Source: a virus. Taken from it: a stretch of 28,372 nucleotides of DNA. Under the pieces are notes generated by a model, which was given only the letters and a program-made list of their open reading frames with translations, searched no databases and was not told the origin of the DNA. Within the stretch, counting starts at the first letter, position 1. Each line of letters begins with the position of its first letter. Location of the stretch: positions 1-28,372 of IMG/VR virus record IMGVR_UViG_3300025771_003806; one strand, 5' to 3'. Made by a program: the position numbers and the translations under genes. Positions 1 to 8,490 of this stretch are shown in pieces.

Positions 1-405
1 AGCGTATTTGTCGGAGTCACCGATGGAGTATTTGTCGGCGTATTTGTCGGCGTTAAAGTTGGAGTTACTGACTGAGTTGGAGTATTAGTCGGCGTATTTG
101 TAGGTGTTACCGATGGAGTATTTGTCGGCGTATTTGTCGGAGTTAAAGTTGGAGTTACTGACTGAGTTGGAGTCGTAGTTGGAGTCGTAGTTGGTGAAGT
201 ACCTGGAGTTGACGTAAATGTCGGTGTTGGTGTATTAGTTGGTGTTGCAGTTGGCGAAATAACTGGAGTTAATGTAGGTGTTTGAGTTACCGAAGGTGTT
301 GGTGTTGGTGTAACATCAATAGTCGGTGTTATAGTAATCGTAGGTGTAACTGTTGGAGTAACACTTTGTGTTGGTGTAATAGATGGTGTAGGTGTTGGTG
401 TTACG
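1..405 (-). repeat. Degenerate T-P-x coding repeat with a 90-bp tandem unit
   Basis: The plus strand carries many copies of short units such as ggagtatttgtcggcgt, which read on the minus strand as Thr-Pro-Thr-Asn-Thr-Pro. A longer unit starting cgatggagta at 21 recurs at 111 and matches over about 63 bases with one change (21-83 against 111-173), so the period is 90 bases. Towards base 405 the units become more diverged ([12 protein letters not shown]). The array lies inside an open reading frame and keeps it. Confidence 0.85.
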
Positions 406-956
406 TTTTGGAAGTTACAAATAAATCTTCTAGGTGGTCTCGTACTAATTCCCGTAGCACCACTAATAGCGAAATTAGTATTCGTACATGTTTCATCTAA
501 AAGTGAATAAACTGTTGATGCACTTAAAGAAGTCGTTCCTGTTGTAGAACCACTTAAAATAGGTATTGAAGGTGTAAAGACTACATCACTACCCGATGTA
601 ACACCTAAAGTATTTGTGAAATTTACAGTAATATCTTCTGACGCAGCACCGTCAGCAACAACAGTATAAGTTGCTATAGTACTACCTTCAGTCACATTGA
701 CAGTGATTACATATCCTATGTAGGCAACAACGTTTTGAGTAACAAGCAAGTCATTACAACCATCTTGAGTATTAATAACTGAAAGAGTATACTCAGTACC
801 AAAAGTAGAACCAGGTAGTGTTACTACCACACCTGCAATCATTTGGTCCCTCGTTTGATTAACCTTTATAGGTGTTCCTGATGTTGAACCTGAATATATA
901 TCAAAAGGACCTATTGCATTAGAATCTAATGTAAGTCTTACTATAAATTGCGCCAT
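1..956 (-). CDS. Pro/Thr-repeat tail or surface protein, partial (C-terminus off left edge)
   Basis: The ATG is at 956-954 and the frame stays open to base 1, giving 318 complete codons without a stop, so the C-terminus is missing. Residues 1-180 or so look like a beta-rich globular domain (starts [14 protein letters not shown]) ending near [12 protein letters not shown]. From about base 405 to the edge the protein becomes a Thr/Pro repeat of the type [15 protein letters not shown], with a 90-base (30-residue) higher-order tandem unit. Such stretches act as extended, often glycosylated, stalks or linkers in other proteins. It is the last gene visible of the tail module, behind a 72-base gap holding an inverted repeat and a TATTTAT element. 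I infer an accessory fibre or virion-surface protein; no catalytic domain is visible. The open frame is certain, the role is not. Confidence 0.8.
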   Translation of the reverse strand, partial: MAQFIVRLTLDSNAIGPFDIYSGSTSGTPIKVNQTRDQMIAGVVVTLPGSTFGTEYTLSVINTQDGCNDLLVTQNVVAYIGYVITVNVTEGSTIATYTVVADGAASEDITVNFTNTLGVTSGSDVVFTPSIPILSGSTTGTTSLSASTVYSLLDETCTNTNFAISGATGISTRPPRRFICNFQNVTPTPTPSITPTQSVTPTVTPTITITPTIDVTPTPTPSVTQTPTLTPVISPTATPTNTPTPTFTSTPGTSPTTTPTTTPTQSVTPTLTPTNTPTNTPSVTPTNTPTNTPTQSVTPTLTPTNTPTNTPSVTPTNT

Positions 957-970
957 CTACTTTTTTAATA

Positions 971-977
971 ATAAATA
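971..977 (-). promoter_or_regulatory. TATTTAT element, candidate promoter part
   Basis: TATTTAT on the coding strand, 14 bases before the ATG of the Pro/Thr-repeat gene. The same heptamer occurs in four other gaps of the window (15953, 18323, 22836, 27276). It resembles the AT-rich T4-type late promoter but in reversed sense, so its role is inferred only from position and recurrence. Confidence 0.3.
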
Positions 978-987
978 CTTTGACAAA

Positions 988-1010
988 TTAAAATATCCGT
1001 GATATTTTAA
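988..1010. promoter_or_regulatory. Perfect 10-bp inverted repeat with 3-base loop
   Basis: TTAAAATATC and GATATTTTAA are exact reverse complements around a 3-base centre. The site lies 18 bases beyond the stop codon of the 73-aa gene and upstream of the Pro/Thr-repeat gene. The stem is nearly all A:T with no long U tract, so it could be a weak terminator, a transcript-end hairpin or a protein binding site. Confidence 0.4.
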
Positions 1011-1028
1011 GAGTTTTCTTATTTATGT

Positions 1029-1250
1029 TTACTGACAGGGCAAGATTTCAAAATATTCGCAGTTGTTACTATCTATGATTTTCAACATTACGGAGGGCGC
1101 ACCATTAAAAAATGGTGATAAAGTAAAATCACCTGTAGGTGATGCATCTGTTGTTAGGAAGGTACAATTATTACCATTTCCATCACAAACATACAATGTG
1201 TAAGGTGCAGCCGCACCACTAATTGAATTTATTGTAATTTTAGATGCCAT
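1029..1250 (-). CDS. Small single-domain SprB-repeat-like structural protein
   Basis: A 73-aa protein with no signal peptide or membrane segment. Its pattern follows one SprB-type beta-sandwich repeat: an N-terminal strand (KITINSISG), an AAPYTLYV segment matching the usual G.PPYTY motif, an aspartate/asparagine turn (CDGNGNNC), and a closing strand with DSNNC that matches the T.D..GC end of SprB repeats. Its ATG at 1250 shares one base with the stop of the preceding SprB-repeat gene (TAATG), so the two are probably translated together. It looks like a detached single copy of the domain repeated in the gene before it. I infer a small tail-tip or decoration protein. Confidence 0.7.
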   Translation of the reverse strand: MASKITINSISGAAAPYTLYVCDGNGNNCTFLTTDASPTGDFTLSPFFNGAPSVMLKIIDSNNCEYFEILPCQ

Positions 1251-3559
1251 TATGTAACGCAGTTTACATCATAAGTTATCTGTAATTTAATTGATATTCG
1301 TGCACCTTTTAAAGGGTCACTATCACCATCACAGTCTGATTTTATTATAATTGTATTATTTAATAAATCTATAGTAACACTTCCAACTTCTGATATTCCA
1401 TTTAAAATACCTTCAACGGTACTTATCCACAGATTATCCGTTGGAACCGAATTTAATGTCGTCGCAGTGTAAAATGGTACTGTATCACCACTTATCCAAC
1501 CTGTTGACCCTGTAATCGAAACGTCTGCACTAAAAATTGCAGTATCCAATACACAGTTGGTTCTTCCCGATGTAACATCCAAAAATCCTTCATTAAGCAT
1601 TTTCTTCATACTTCTTTTAGTGTTTGATGTTGTTTCAAATAATTGATTACACACACCAACAACACTATAAGTTGTTACGGTTTCTCGGTCACAAACTATC
1701 GTTACACTTTTTTTCTTAGCACAGCCATCACTATCCGTTACTGTGACATCGTAAGTGTCTCCTGATAAATTTGTTATGGTAGAACCAGTTTCCCCATTAC
1801 TCCATAAATATGTGAATGGTGGATTTCCTTTAGTAACTACAACTTCTGCAGAACCATCATTACCCAATACACAATCGGTACCAAATAATGAAAAATTAAT
1901 ACCAGATGAAACCGGTATACTTATCGTTTTACTGACAGAACAATTAGCATCATCTGTAACCGTAAGAGTATAAACACCAGGTGAAAGATTGTTAAATGTA
2001 AATGCACTAAGGCTAGTATCTATAATTTGTTGACCATTACTTAAAACATAATCTAAAGGTGAGGTATATCCAGTACTTACAGTCGCTTTAACAATACCAT
2101 TGTTACTACCACATGTTGAACCTGTTACACTCGTACTAACAGTGAATTTATCGGTAGAACTTATTGTTTTTGTTGTTGTATAAAGACAACTACTACCAGT
2201 ACCTGAAATTGAAATCAAATACGTATCGTTGGCTAAGTTTGAAAATGTTGCACTTTGTGAAGTTGTGGTTGTTGTATTAAAAACACCTGTAGTCTGTCCC
2301 GATATTGAATAGACATAATTATTAGATAATGTACCAGATATAATTATGTTTATAGAACCGTTATTACTACTACAATTCGAATTCGTAACATTTATACTCA
2401 CCACATCAAAACCACCAGGTGCCACTATGTTAGAACCAAATAATCCTTTACATAAATCATAATCAGTAACATGTAACTCATAATACCCCGCAGTTAATCC
2501 TGTTAAAGTATATGTTCTTGAATTACTATATTCAACTTGACCTGTACTCCCCGAATAATAAAAAGGAAGTGTACCACCTGTTATTGTAAAAGTTAATGAC
2601 CCATCTGAAGTAAAACAACTTGGTGTTGAGGCAGTAACCGAACCCAACCCTAATTGTGGTGTTAATGTTATTGTATAACTTTTAGTTACCACACACCCTA
2701 AAGAATCTGTAACCGTAACCGAATAAGTACCAGGTGTCAATCCTGTAATACTATCAGTTGTATTACCATTGTTCCATAAGTATGTGTATGGTCCAACACC
2801 TGTTTCACCAGTAACTGTTAACTTACCCTGATTTTGAACACAGAATGAACTTTCAACCACCCAAAAACCAAAATCTAATTCTGTCGACGCAGAAACTAAT
2901 ACAGTTTCAGTGTGTGCAGTAGCACCTCCTGAATCTGAAATTTTAGCGTGATATAACCCACTTGGTAAATTTAATATTTGATATGGAAATGACCCAGCAA
3001 TTTCACCTCTATAAAAAGTATCACCACTATATATCTGAATGTCGTAAGGTGCTGAAGTTGAAGAGCCACTCACCCAAAACGAACCATTATTATTTCCACA
3101 TGTTGTTCCTATAACATCATATATTTCACCACAGAAACAATCAGAAATAATAACATTCAGTAAAAGTTCTTCGTTATCAGGAGCAGTACTATCATTAATT
3201 TGCCATACATACGTTCCACCTGTCAATCCTGTAAAAACAAATGGTCCATTACTCGCAGCACCTGAATATGCCGGAATACCAGGATACACATTAAAGATTG
3301 AATATGGTTGAACAGCACCATTAGGTTGGATACTAACCGCACCATTACCAACATTTTCACAAACGCCAGTTACCGAAAACGTCGCATCTAATGCACCACA
3401 AGTAACAGTACACGCATTAGTACTAACAGAAATACCCGAATAAGAATATGCGGTATCCAAACAGATATCAAAACCCGCATTATAACCCGTCTGTAATACA
3501 CCACAACAATCGGTATATCCCCACGTAGTTCCTGTAGTAACACCTGAAAAACAAGCCAT
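1250..3559 (-). CDS. Large SprB-repeat tail protein, candidate adhesin
   Basis: 769 aa counted from the ATG at 3559, which forms a TAATG overlap with the stop of the preceding gene; an in-frame TTG nine bases upstream is less likely. The centre is a chain of about seven Ig-like repeats. Two are canonical SprB repeats: about residues 255-289 (PYTYLWNNGNTTDSITGL, then TYSVTVTDSLGC) and 577-613 (PFTYLWSNGETGSTITNL, then YDVTVTDSDGC). The others, near 85-125, 168-210, 325-370, 405-458 and 495-540, keep the Y.l.V.D..C ending. The N-terminus is Cys-rich (YTDCCG, ACTVTC). About residues 645-769 form a separate module also found at the end of the neighbouring 982-aa wedge protein. SprB repeats are known from the gliding adhesin of flavobacteria. 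I infer a tail-fibre or receptor-binding role. No signal peptide is seen, as expected for a virion protein assembled in the cytoplasm. Confidence 0.8.
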   Translation of the reverse strand: MACFSGVTTGTTWGYTDCCGVLQTGYNAGFDICLDTAYSYSGISVSTNACTVTCGALDATFSVTGVCENVGNGAVSIQPNGAVQPYSIFNVYPGIPAYSGAASNGPFVFTGLTGGTYVWQINDSTAPDNEELLLNVIISDCFCGEIYDVIGTTCGNNNGSFWVSGSSTSAPYDIQIYSGDTFYRGEIAGSFPYQILNLPSGLYHAKISDSGGATAHTETVLVSASTELDFGFWVVESSFCVQNQGKLTVTGETGVGPYTYLWNNGNTTDSITGLTPGTYSVTVTDSLGCVVTKSYTITLTPQLGLGSVTASTPSCFTSDGSLTFTITGGTLPFYYSGSTGQVEYSNSRTYTLTGLTAGYYELHVTDYDLCKGLFGSNIVAPGGFDVVSINVTNSNCSSNNGSINIIISGTLSNNYVYSISGQTTGVFNTTTTTSQSATFSNLANDTYLISISGTGSSCLYTTTKTISSTDKFTVSTSVTGSTCGSNNGIVKATVSTGYTSPLDYVLSNGQQIIDTSLSAFTFNNLSPGVYTLTVTDDANCSVSKTISIPVSSGINFSLFGTDCVLGNDGSAEVVVTKGNPPFTYLWSNGETGSTITNLSGDTYDVTVTDSDGCAKKKSVTIVCDRETVTTYSVVGVCNQLFETTSNTKRSMKKMLNEGFLDVTSGRTNCVLDTAIFSADVSITGSTGWISGDTVPFYTATTLNSVPTDNLWISTVEGILNGISEVGSVTIDLLNNTIIIKSDCDGDSDPLKGARISIKLQITYDVNCVT

Positions 3560-6507
3560 TATTGACAACTAATCGTTATATCTATCCCCACGTTTAAGTA
3601 AAGACGTTTATTCGTGAAATCATCGTAACACGATGAGTTCGCTATAATAATAGTATTACCATTTATAAAATAGTTAAGACCATCTTGGTATAAGTATTCT
3701 AACTTTTCATCTAAAGCGTTAATCCAATCAGAATTTGTTGGTACATCATTACCCCCATACCCTGTATAGAATTTTTCTTGTACCAATATATCACTATCCA
3801 ATCTCAAATCCACATACCACTGACTCGTGATTGTATTCATATTACAAACAGTATACGCTGATGATATTTGAGCAACCACATCTGTTAACATTTGTTGGAA
3901 ATTACCCGCAGTTGTTGTTGAAGAACTTTCCAACCACGGATATACACTACAAGTTATTGTTTGGTCTATACAATCGTAACCCAATATCTGTCCATTGAAC
4001 TCACAAGGAACACAACTAACAGGAATTATCTCACAACCCCTCTGTCTTCTCCATCTTACTTTCTGTCTGTGGAAGGCTGAGTTCTCCATCTTTTGTCCAC
4101 CCATCCAAATCGTAGATGCCGGCAATACCTGTTCTACCAATCTCATCCAATAATCACCAATACCCAATGTATAATCAATCATCTTTTGATAAGTGTACTT
4201 ATTAGATGGTATATTTACCGTTGCTTCAGAATTTAAGTAGTTCTCATACAATCTTTGTAGTTGTGGGTATCCACCACCCTTACCATCACTTATAGTTTGA
4301 CGGTTTCTTACATTAATCATATTGTGATAGAAACTTTGAGCAAACTCAAAGAACGTTTTTTCCTTTGGTTTGGGGTCAATAACTGTCCAATCCACCCCAT
4401 TTGGGTATGGATTAGTTAATCCTGAATTAGGAATAGGGTAATCGTACTTTCTTGACATGTCCCACACATCATACAATAGACCCTGACCCATATTCATATA
4501 TAAATCTATGTTTTTGGCATTTAAAACCAACCTCTCATCACTCACACGGTAGTAAGTATTGAAACCTGCGGTCGTATTTTTTCTTAAATGTTGGTCTTTA
4601 GACCAAGATTTTTGATTATCGTACTCTCTAGTGAGTTCATAACCCATATTAAGATAGGGGAACTCTCTAAATGTATCAAAATATTGTTGACCATAAGTAA
4701 ATGGTTGTAAAACAGTCTGAGAATCGGGGTTTGAACCTGTATATTTAGTTGCATTTACCTGATTCACCTCAGGTGACCTGTGATATTCAGTACTTCTATA
4801 CCAACCTGCACCCAATTCAAAAGGAACATTAGCAGGACTTACAGGATATCCGTTAGAATCAACAGGAAAATCAGGTCTTGTTAGGTTTGTTATCCTAACA
4901 ACCGAATCTGTAGTAAATCCTGTATAAACAGTACCTCTAATTTTAAATGTGTTTGTTGAATCTAACGTTGGTGTCTCATCATTATACGTACCACCTGAAA
5001 TTTGAAGGTATTTTTGATTAAATTGGTCCATGTTTATTGGACCATCAGCTAAATAAACTATCTCATTAAATTCAACCAACGCTTCAGGAGCACCAATAGA
5101 CCTCATTACCCATTGGACAGCCTTAGCGGTACCTTTTGATTTGAATAGGTAGGCAGAATTTAAAATTAAATTTCTATAAAATTGAGAATTAAGTTCATTA
5201 GGTGTTTTGTCTCTTGTTTGACCAGGGTATATGGATTGATTCTTTGTCCCAAATACAGATTCTAAGAAATTATCATTTGTAATTGGTGATATATCAGTAT
5301 TCCAACCTAATGTTAGTGCTAAATTGTATAATAATTGTGAAGGTATATCATCTTTTGGTACATAATTTACTGAAGTAATATATCCTAAAGCATCAATGAA
5401 TTTTTTTGTTTCATCAAAACTTCTTCCGTATAATTGTAAAACTTTTTCAACTTTTTGGTCTTCAGTATCAAATTCATGAAACGCACCCGTTGTTAAAAAA
5501 CGACTAATTAAATTAGTTTTATAATCGTCTAAGTCTTCGGCAATATTATTTAAGTTGTTAAGATAGTTTTCAAACTTATTAGTTCTAATATCTAAATTCC
5601 ATAATCCATCTAAAGCCCACGTCACTAATCTATCAAGTATCTGATATCTTCCATCATCGTCAGAAACAGGTACCTGAAATTTAGCAGTATATTTTGGTGT
5701 AACTAACCTATTCAATAAGAAATCTTCAACTTCATCAAATGGGTCTTGAAATGCCTTTTCAGTTTCAAACTTACTTGGTTTAATAACAATACTATCGGTC
5801 GTTGAAGAAGCACCTGAAAATGGATTACCTTCAACAACAAAGGTAACGGTACCCGCTGATAATTTTGTTGATGGTGTATAATCATAAACCAAATACTCAG
5901 TCTCCATGTCATTAACATAGATAGCATATTTACCATATTGTGTGGTTAAATTTCTTAGCGGACTAACCTCTAATGGTCTTACTGAAATATTTCTCGTCGC
6001 ATTTACAGAATAATCAATATCAAAAGGATTTTTAAAACGACTAACATCAACAGTAAAGGTTGTTAAATTTTCTTGTAAATCGTAACTAATATTATTTGCA
6101 GTATTTGCCGTACTATAATTGTAATAAGTACTATCAACTTGAATGGCCGCAGGAAAATAGTTAATTATCTTTGTAACTGACGCACTAAACCTTTTTTGTA
6201 GTGAACCGTATAATGTAAAATTAGTAACTTGACTAATATCGTAATTCGGATAAACTCTATAGTTTTTAGCTGCGATTACTCTGGACTCTAATAATCCATT
6301 TACATTTAAATCATCTAAACTTATTGGTGATGAGAATACTCCTGTGTTGAAACTTCTATTAACTTTTTCAACAACGGAAGTGGTAAATTCAAAATTACCT
6401 TGCGTAAGACCTCCCCCATCGACAGTTTGTAATCCTACAATGTCGTCAGAAAAAGTTCCACTACCATTACCAGGAGCAGGAGGATATCTGTACTTATTAC
6501 TCGCCAT
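3559..6507 (-). CDS. Baseplate wedge protein, gpI/gp7-like
   Basis: 982 aa, close to the 1032 aa of T4 gp7. Residues about 350-480 have the signature of P2-type tail protein I: LLYNLALTLGWN (392-403), then FYRNLILNSAYLFKSKGTA (443-461) and VQWVMRSIGAP (464-474), matching the usual LA..LGWD and KGT..a....l...G motifs. In contractile tails the gpI/gp7 protein joins two gpJ/gp6 subunits in the wedge, and a gp6-like gene is present in the same module. The N-terminal 340 residues are beta-rich and unrecognised. A Cys cluster (C825, C832, C835, C846, C853) precedes a C-terminal module of about 114 residues shared with the next gene. It starts with ATG at 6507, one base overlapping the preceding stop, and its own stop overlaps the next ATG. 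The wedge role is an inference from motif, size and context. Confidence 0.7.
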   Translation of the reverse strand: MASNKYRYPPAPGNGSGTFSDDIVGLQTVDGGGLTQGNFEFTTSVVEKVNRSFNTGVFSSPISLDDLNVNGLLESRVIAAKNYRVYPNYDISQVTNFTLYGSLQKRFSASVTKIINYFPAAIQVDSTYYNYSTANTANNISYDLQENLTTFTVDVSRFKNPFDIDYSVNATRNISVRPLEVSPLRNLTTQYGKYAIYVNDMETEYLVYDYTPSTKLSAGTVTFVVEGNPFSGASSTTDSIVIKPSKFETEKAFQDPFDEVEDFLLNRLVTPKYTAKFQVPVSDDDGRYQILDRLVTWALDGLWNLDIRTNKFENYLNNLNNIAEDLDDYKTNLISRFLTTGAFHEFDTEDQKVEKVLQLYGRSFDETKKFIDALGYITSVNYVPKDDIPSQLLYNLALTLGWNTDISPITNDNFLESVFGTKNQSIYPGQTRDKTPNELNSQFYRNLILNSAYLFKSKGTAKAVQWVMRSIGAPEALVEFNEIVYLADGPINMDQFNQKYLQISGGTYNDETPTLDSTNTFKIRGTVYTGFTTDSVVRITNLTRPDFPVDSNGYPVSPANVPFELGAGWYRSTEYHRSPEVNQVNATKYTGSNPDSQTVLQPFTYGQQYFDTFREFPYLNMGYELTREYDNQKSWSKDQHLRKNTTAGFNTYYRVSDERLVLNAKNIDLYMNMGQGLLYDVWDMSRKYDYPIPNSGLTNPYPNGVDWTVIDPKPKEKTFFEFAQSFYHNMINVRNRQTISDGKGGGYPQLQRLYENYLNSEATVNIPSNKYTYQKMIDYTLGIGDYWMRLVEQVLPASTIWMGGQKMENSAFHRQKVRWRRQRGCEIIPVSCVPCEFNGQILGYDCIDQTITCSVYPWLESSSTTTAGNFQQMLTDVVAQISSAYTVCNMNTITSQWYVDLRLDSDILVQEKFYTGYGGNDVPTNSDWINALDEKLEYLYQDGLNYFINGNTIIIANSSCYDDFTNKRLYLNVGIDITISCQ

Positions 6508-7415
6508 TAATTAACTACGTTTGAGAAGTTTTTACTAAAATCAATATTATCACCTCTATCCTGACGTACCTCAAATAATAAGTTGTTAAACTCATCTCTA
6601 ACCTCAAACAAGTTGTATTGTTTGTAAATGTTGTTTTGAGTGTCGTAAATTGTGTAAATACCGTCTTCAATACTCTTAGTCTGATTACCGTAAAGAGCAA
6701 TACCCAGAGTGTCGAGGTCGTAGTTTGCTACTTGTATGTCAATACTCATTGGATTGAAGAATGTATTTGTCATTATAATGTTTTGGTTCGGCTGACCTAT
6801 GTATGGTGTTGCAGATGGTTTGTTTGTCGGAGCACTTGTTGGTGATACCGTACAGAATATCAAATCACTACCACTATCAACATATCTATAACGGATAGCC
6901 TTTTGTGAGGTGTTAACTAGGTTAGTAACTACAGGTTCACAGAAAAACGAAGATGTTATAATTCTATAGAAATTAGGAATTTTTGTACCGTCTTGATTTA
7001 AATATTCGATTCTAAAACCAACAAGACCCTGATTTGTGAATCTATTTCTATATTGTGACGGAACATTATTTAAATCAATGATAATACCTTTTACGTTAGG
7101 AAGTGAAGATAAAACACCACAATCTGTTATTGTAGTTCTAATTTCTGCCGGTCTAATATAAAGTGTATATACACCTAATTTATTAAACTCCGTTGCCGGT
7201 AATTTGAGATTATACAAACCACCTAAGATTTCGATACCTGAATTTCCACCAGTTTGGTTATTGTGAAAATAAGGTGTTAAAATGCTGGCTGTGTCTAACT
7301 TTTTTAAAGTAAAATTTTCTGTTACGTCTCTTGATGGAGTATAATTAAGAATTATCTCTACATCTTCAGGAGACATGTCTGCTGGTCTTGTTGTTCCGTA
7401 TGTTCCTAACGCCAT
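6507..7415 (-). CDS. Tail structural protein of unknown fold, with a short Pro/Thr linker
   Basis: 302 aa, cytoplasmic, no membrane segment. I do not recognise the family. The N-terminal 200 residues are beta-rich (LGVYTLYIRPAEIRTT, KGIIIDLNNVP, GLVGFRIEYLNQDG). A short linker VSPTSAPTNKPSATPY (about 193-208) recalls the Pro/Thr repeats of the left-edge protein. The C-terminus is mixed, with YDTQNNIYKQYNLFEVRDEF. The ATG at 7415 lies one base after the stop of the preceding gene and its stop forms TAATG with the wedge gene, so it is translated in series with baseplate components. A virion structural role, perhaps a wedge or fibre-attachment part, is inferred from location alone. Confidence 0.65.
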   Translation of the reverse strand: MALGTYGTTRPADMSPEDVEIILNYTPSRDVTENFTLKKLDTASILTPYFHNNQTGGNSGIEILGGLYNLKLPATEFNKLGVYTLYIRPAEIRTTITDCGVLSSLPNVKGIIIDLNNVPSQYRNRFTNQGLVGFRIEYLNQDGTKIPNFYRIITSSFFCEPVVTNLVNTSQKAIRYRYVDSGSDLIFCTVSPTSAPTNKPSATPYIGQPNQNIIMTNTFFNPMSIDIQVANYDLDTLGIALYGNQTKSIEDGIYTIYDTQNNIYKQYNLFEVRDEFNNLLFEVRQDRGDNIDFSKNFSNVVN

Positions 7416-7416
7416 T

Positions 7417-8490
7417 TTATTGTTCGTTTATGTTGTAGAAACCATATCCATAACGGACAAGGTCTCCGATGTTATCGACTTCTGACAGTCTCTGTAATCC
7501 TTCGAATGCCGAATTCTTACCTCTCTCAATAAATATTTGTGATTGTATTTCTGGCTGCATCGCTATGTCTAATAAATTTTCTTCTTTTGTTAAACTCACG
7601 GCAACCAAGTCATTTGATGTGAATCCTGATGATTCTACTATGAATAATGTCCTCCCATTAGGGTAATCATAATATACTATACCGTTAATTGTATATGATG
7701 TATAAGCATCACCTATAGTTAATACTCTACCATATTCCTGACCATCTTTAAATATGGTTACAGTCGGGTCATACGGTGGATTTCCATAAACTTTTAAGTC
7801 AGTTAATTTTGATTTAGTAAATCCTGTAACTATGTATGGTACGGTAACATAATTTGAACTTACCTGTTTTGACACAGTGTTCTCAGCATCACCACTAAAA
7901 ATAAAATTGTACGATGATAAAGTACCTGACCAATTACCTCCTTGGGATACAAAATTTACCGTACCCTCAGGATTATCCACAGTTACACCTGTCATAGGTA
8001 TAGATATTGGTTTTGTAATTGTTGTAGTACCCCACGGATTTGTTTGTATAAGTTTGATATCATAATCACCTATAATCTGTTGGTAATTGTGAGTAATACT
8101 CGATAGTGTCATGTTCTCAACATTAGTACCATCACCCCAATCAACCCGATATGTTGAAAATTGATTTACACCAATAAATTCATCAGAAGTATTATATAAA
8201 GTAATATTATATTTGTTGGCGGTAGTTGCTGAATATAAGAAGTTGGTGATTACGTTGTATTGTAACATAAGACCGTCAAAAGGAGAATAGTATCCCATAT
8301 CATTAAATGTCTCAGTAAACACAACAGGTATCGTTAAACCTGTTAATAAACTACTACCACCCGTACCACCACTTAGAATTTCAGACATACCTAAGTACAC
8401 CCCAAAAGTATTACCACTAAGAGTTTCATTTACAATATCACTACTTAAAACTTCGGGTGATATTCTGATATATTGTGTATCTGTATTCAT
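7417..8490 (-). CDS. Tail structural protein with a PKD-like domain
   Basis: 357 aa. Residues about 108-166 look like a PKD/Ig-like domain: YRVDWGDGTNVEN (114-126) contains the characteristic WGDGT, followed by SITHNYQ (131-137) matching the usual H.Y, and GDYDIKLIQTNPWGTTTI (141-158) matching the G.Y.V.L.v.n..G closing strands. PKD domains are protein or sugar binding beta-sandwiches common in surface proteins. The regions before and after are Gly/Ser/Thr rich and unrecognised. The ATG at 8490 overlaps the preceding stop as TAATG. I infer a fibre or baseplate-peripheral protein. The PKD call rests on motif reading alone. Confidence 0.65.
   Translation of the reverse strand: MNTDTQYIRISPEVLSSDIVNETLSGNTFGVYLGMSEILSGGTGGSSLLTGLTIPVVFTETFNDMGYYSPFDGLMLQYNVITNFLYSATTANKYNITLYNTSDEFIGVNQFSTYRVDWGDGTNVENMTLSSITHNYQQIIGDYDIKLIQTNPWGTTTITKPISIPMTGVTVDNPEGTVNFVSQGGNWSGTLSSYNFIFSGDAENTVSKQVSSNYVTVPYIVTGFTKSKLTDLKVYGNPPYDPTVTIFKDGQEYGRVLTIGDAYTSYTINGIVYYDYPNGRTLFIVESSGFTSNDLVAVSLTKEENLLDIAMQPEIQSQIFIERGKNSAFEGLQRLSEVDNIGDLVRYGYGFYNINEQ

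Noticed and set aside
1-180. CRISPR-like regular repeats at the left edge
   Set aside because: The units are contiguous, keep a protein frame reading Thr-Pro-x and have no unique spacers; they are coding repeats.
282-500. Plus-strand open frame rich in Cys, Trp and Arg
   Set aside because: It is antisense to the Thr/Pro repeat; its odd composition comes from reading that repeat on the other strand.
3560-3568. TTG start extending the SprB-repeat gene by three residues
   Set aside because: The ATG at 3559 makes the same TAATG overlap seen at four other junctions and is the simpler start.
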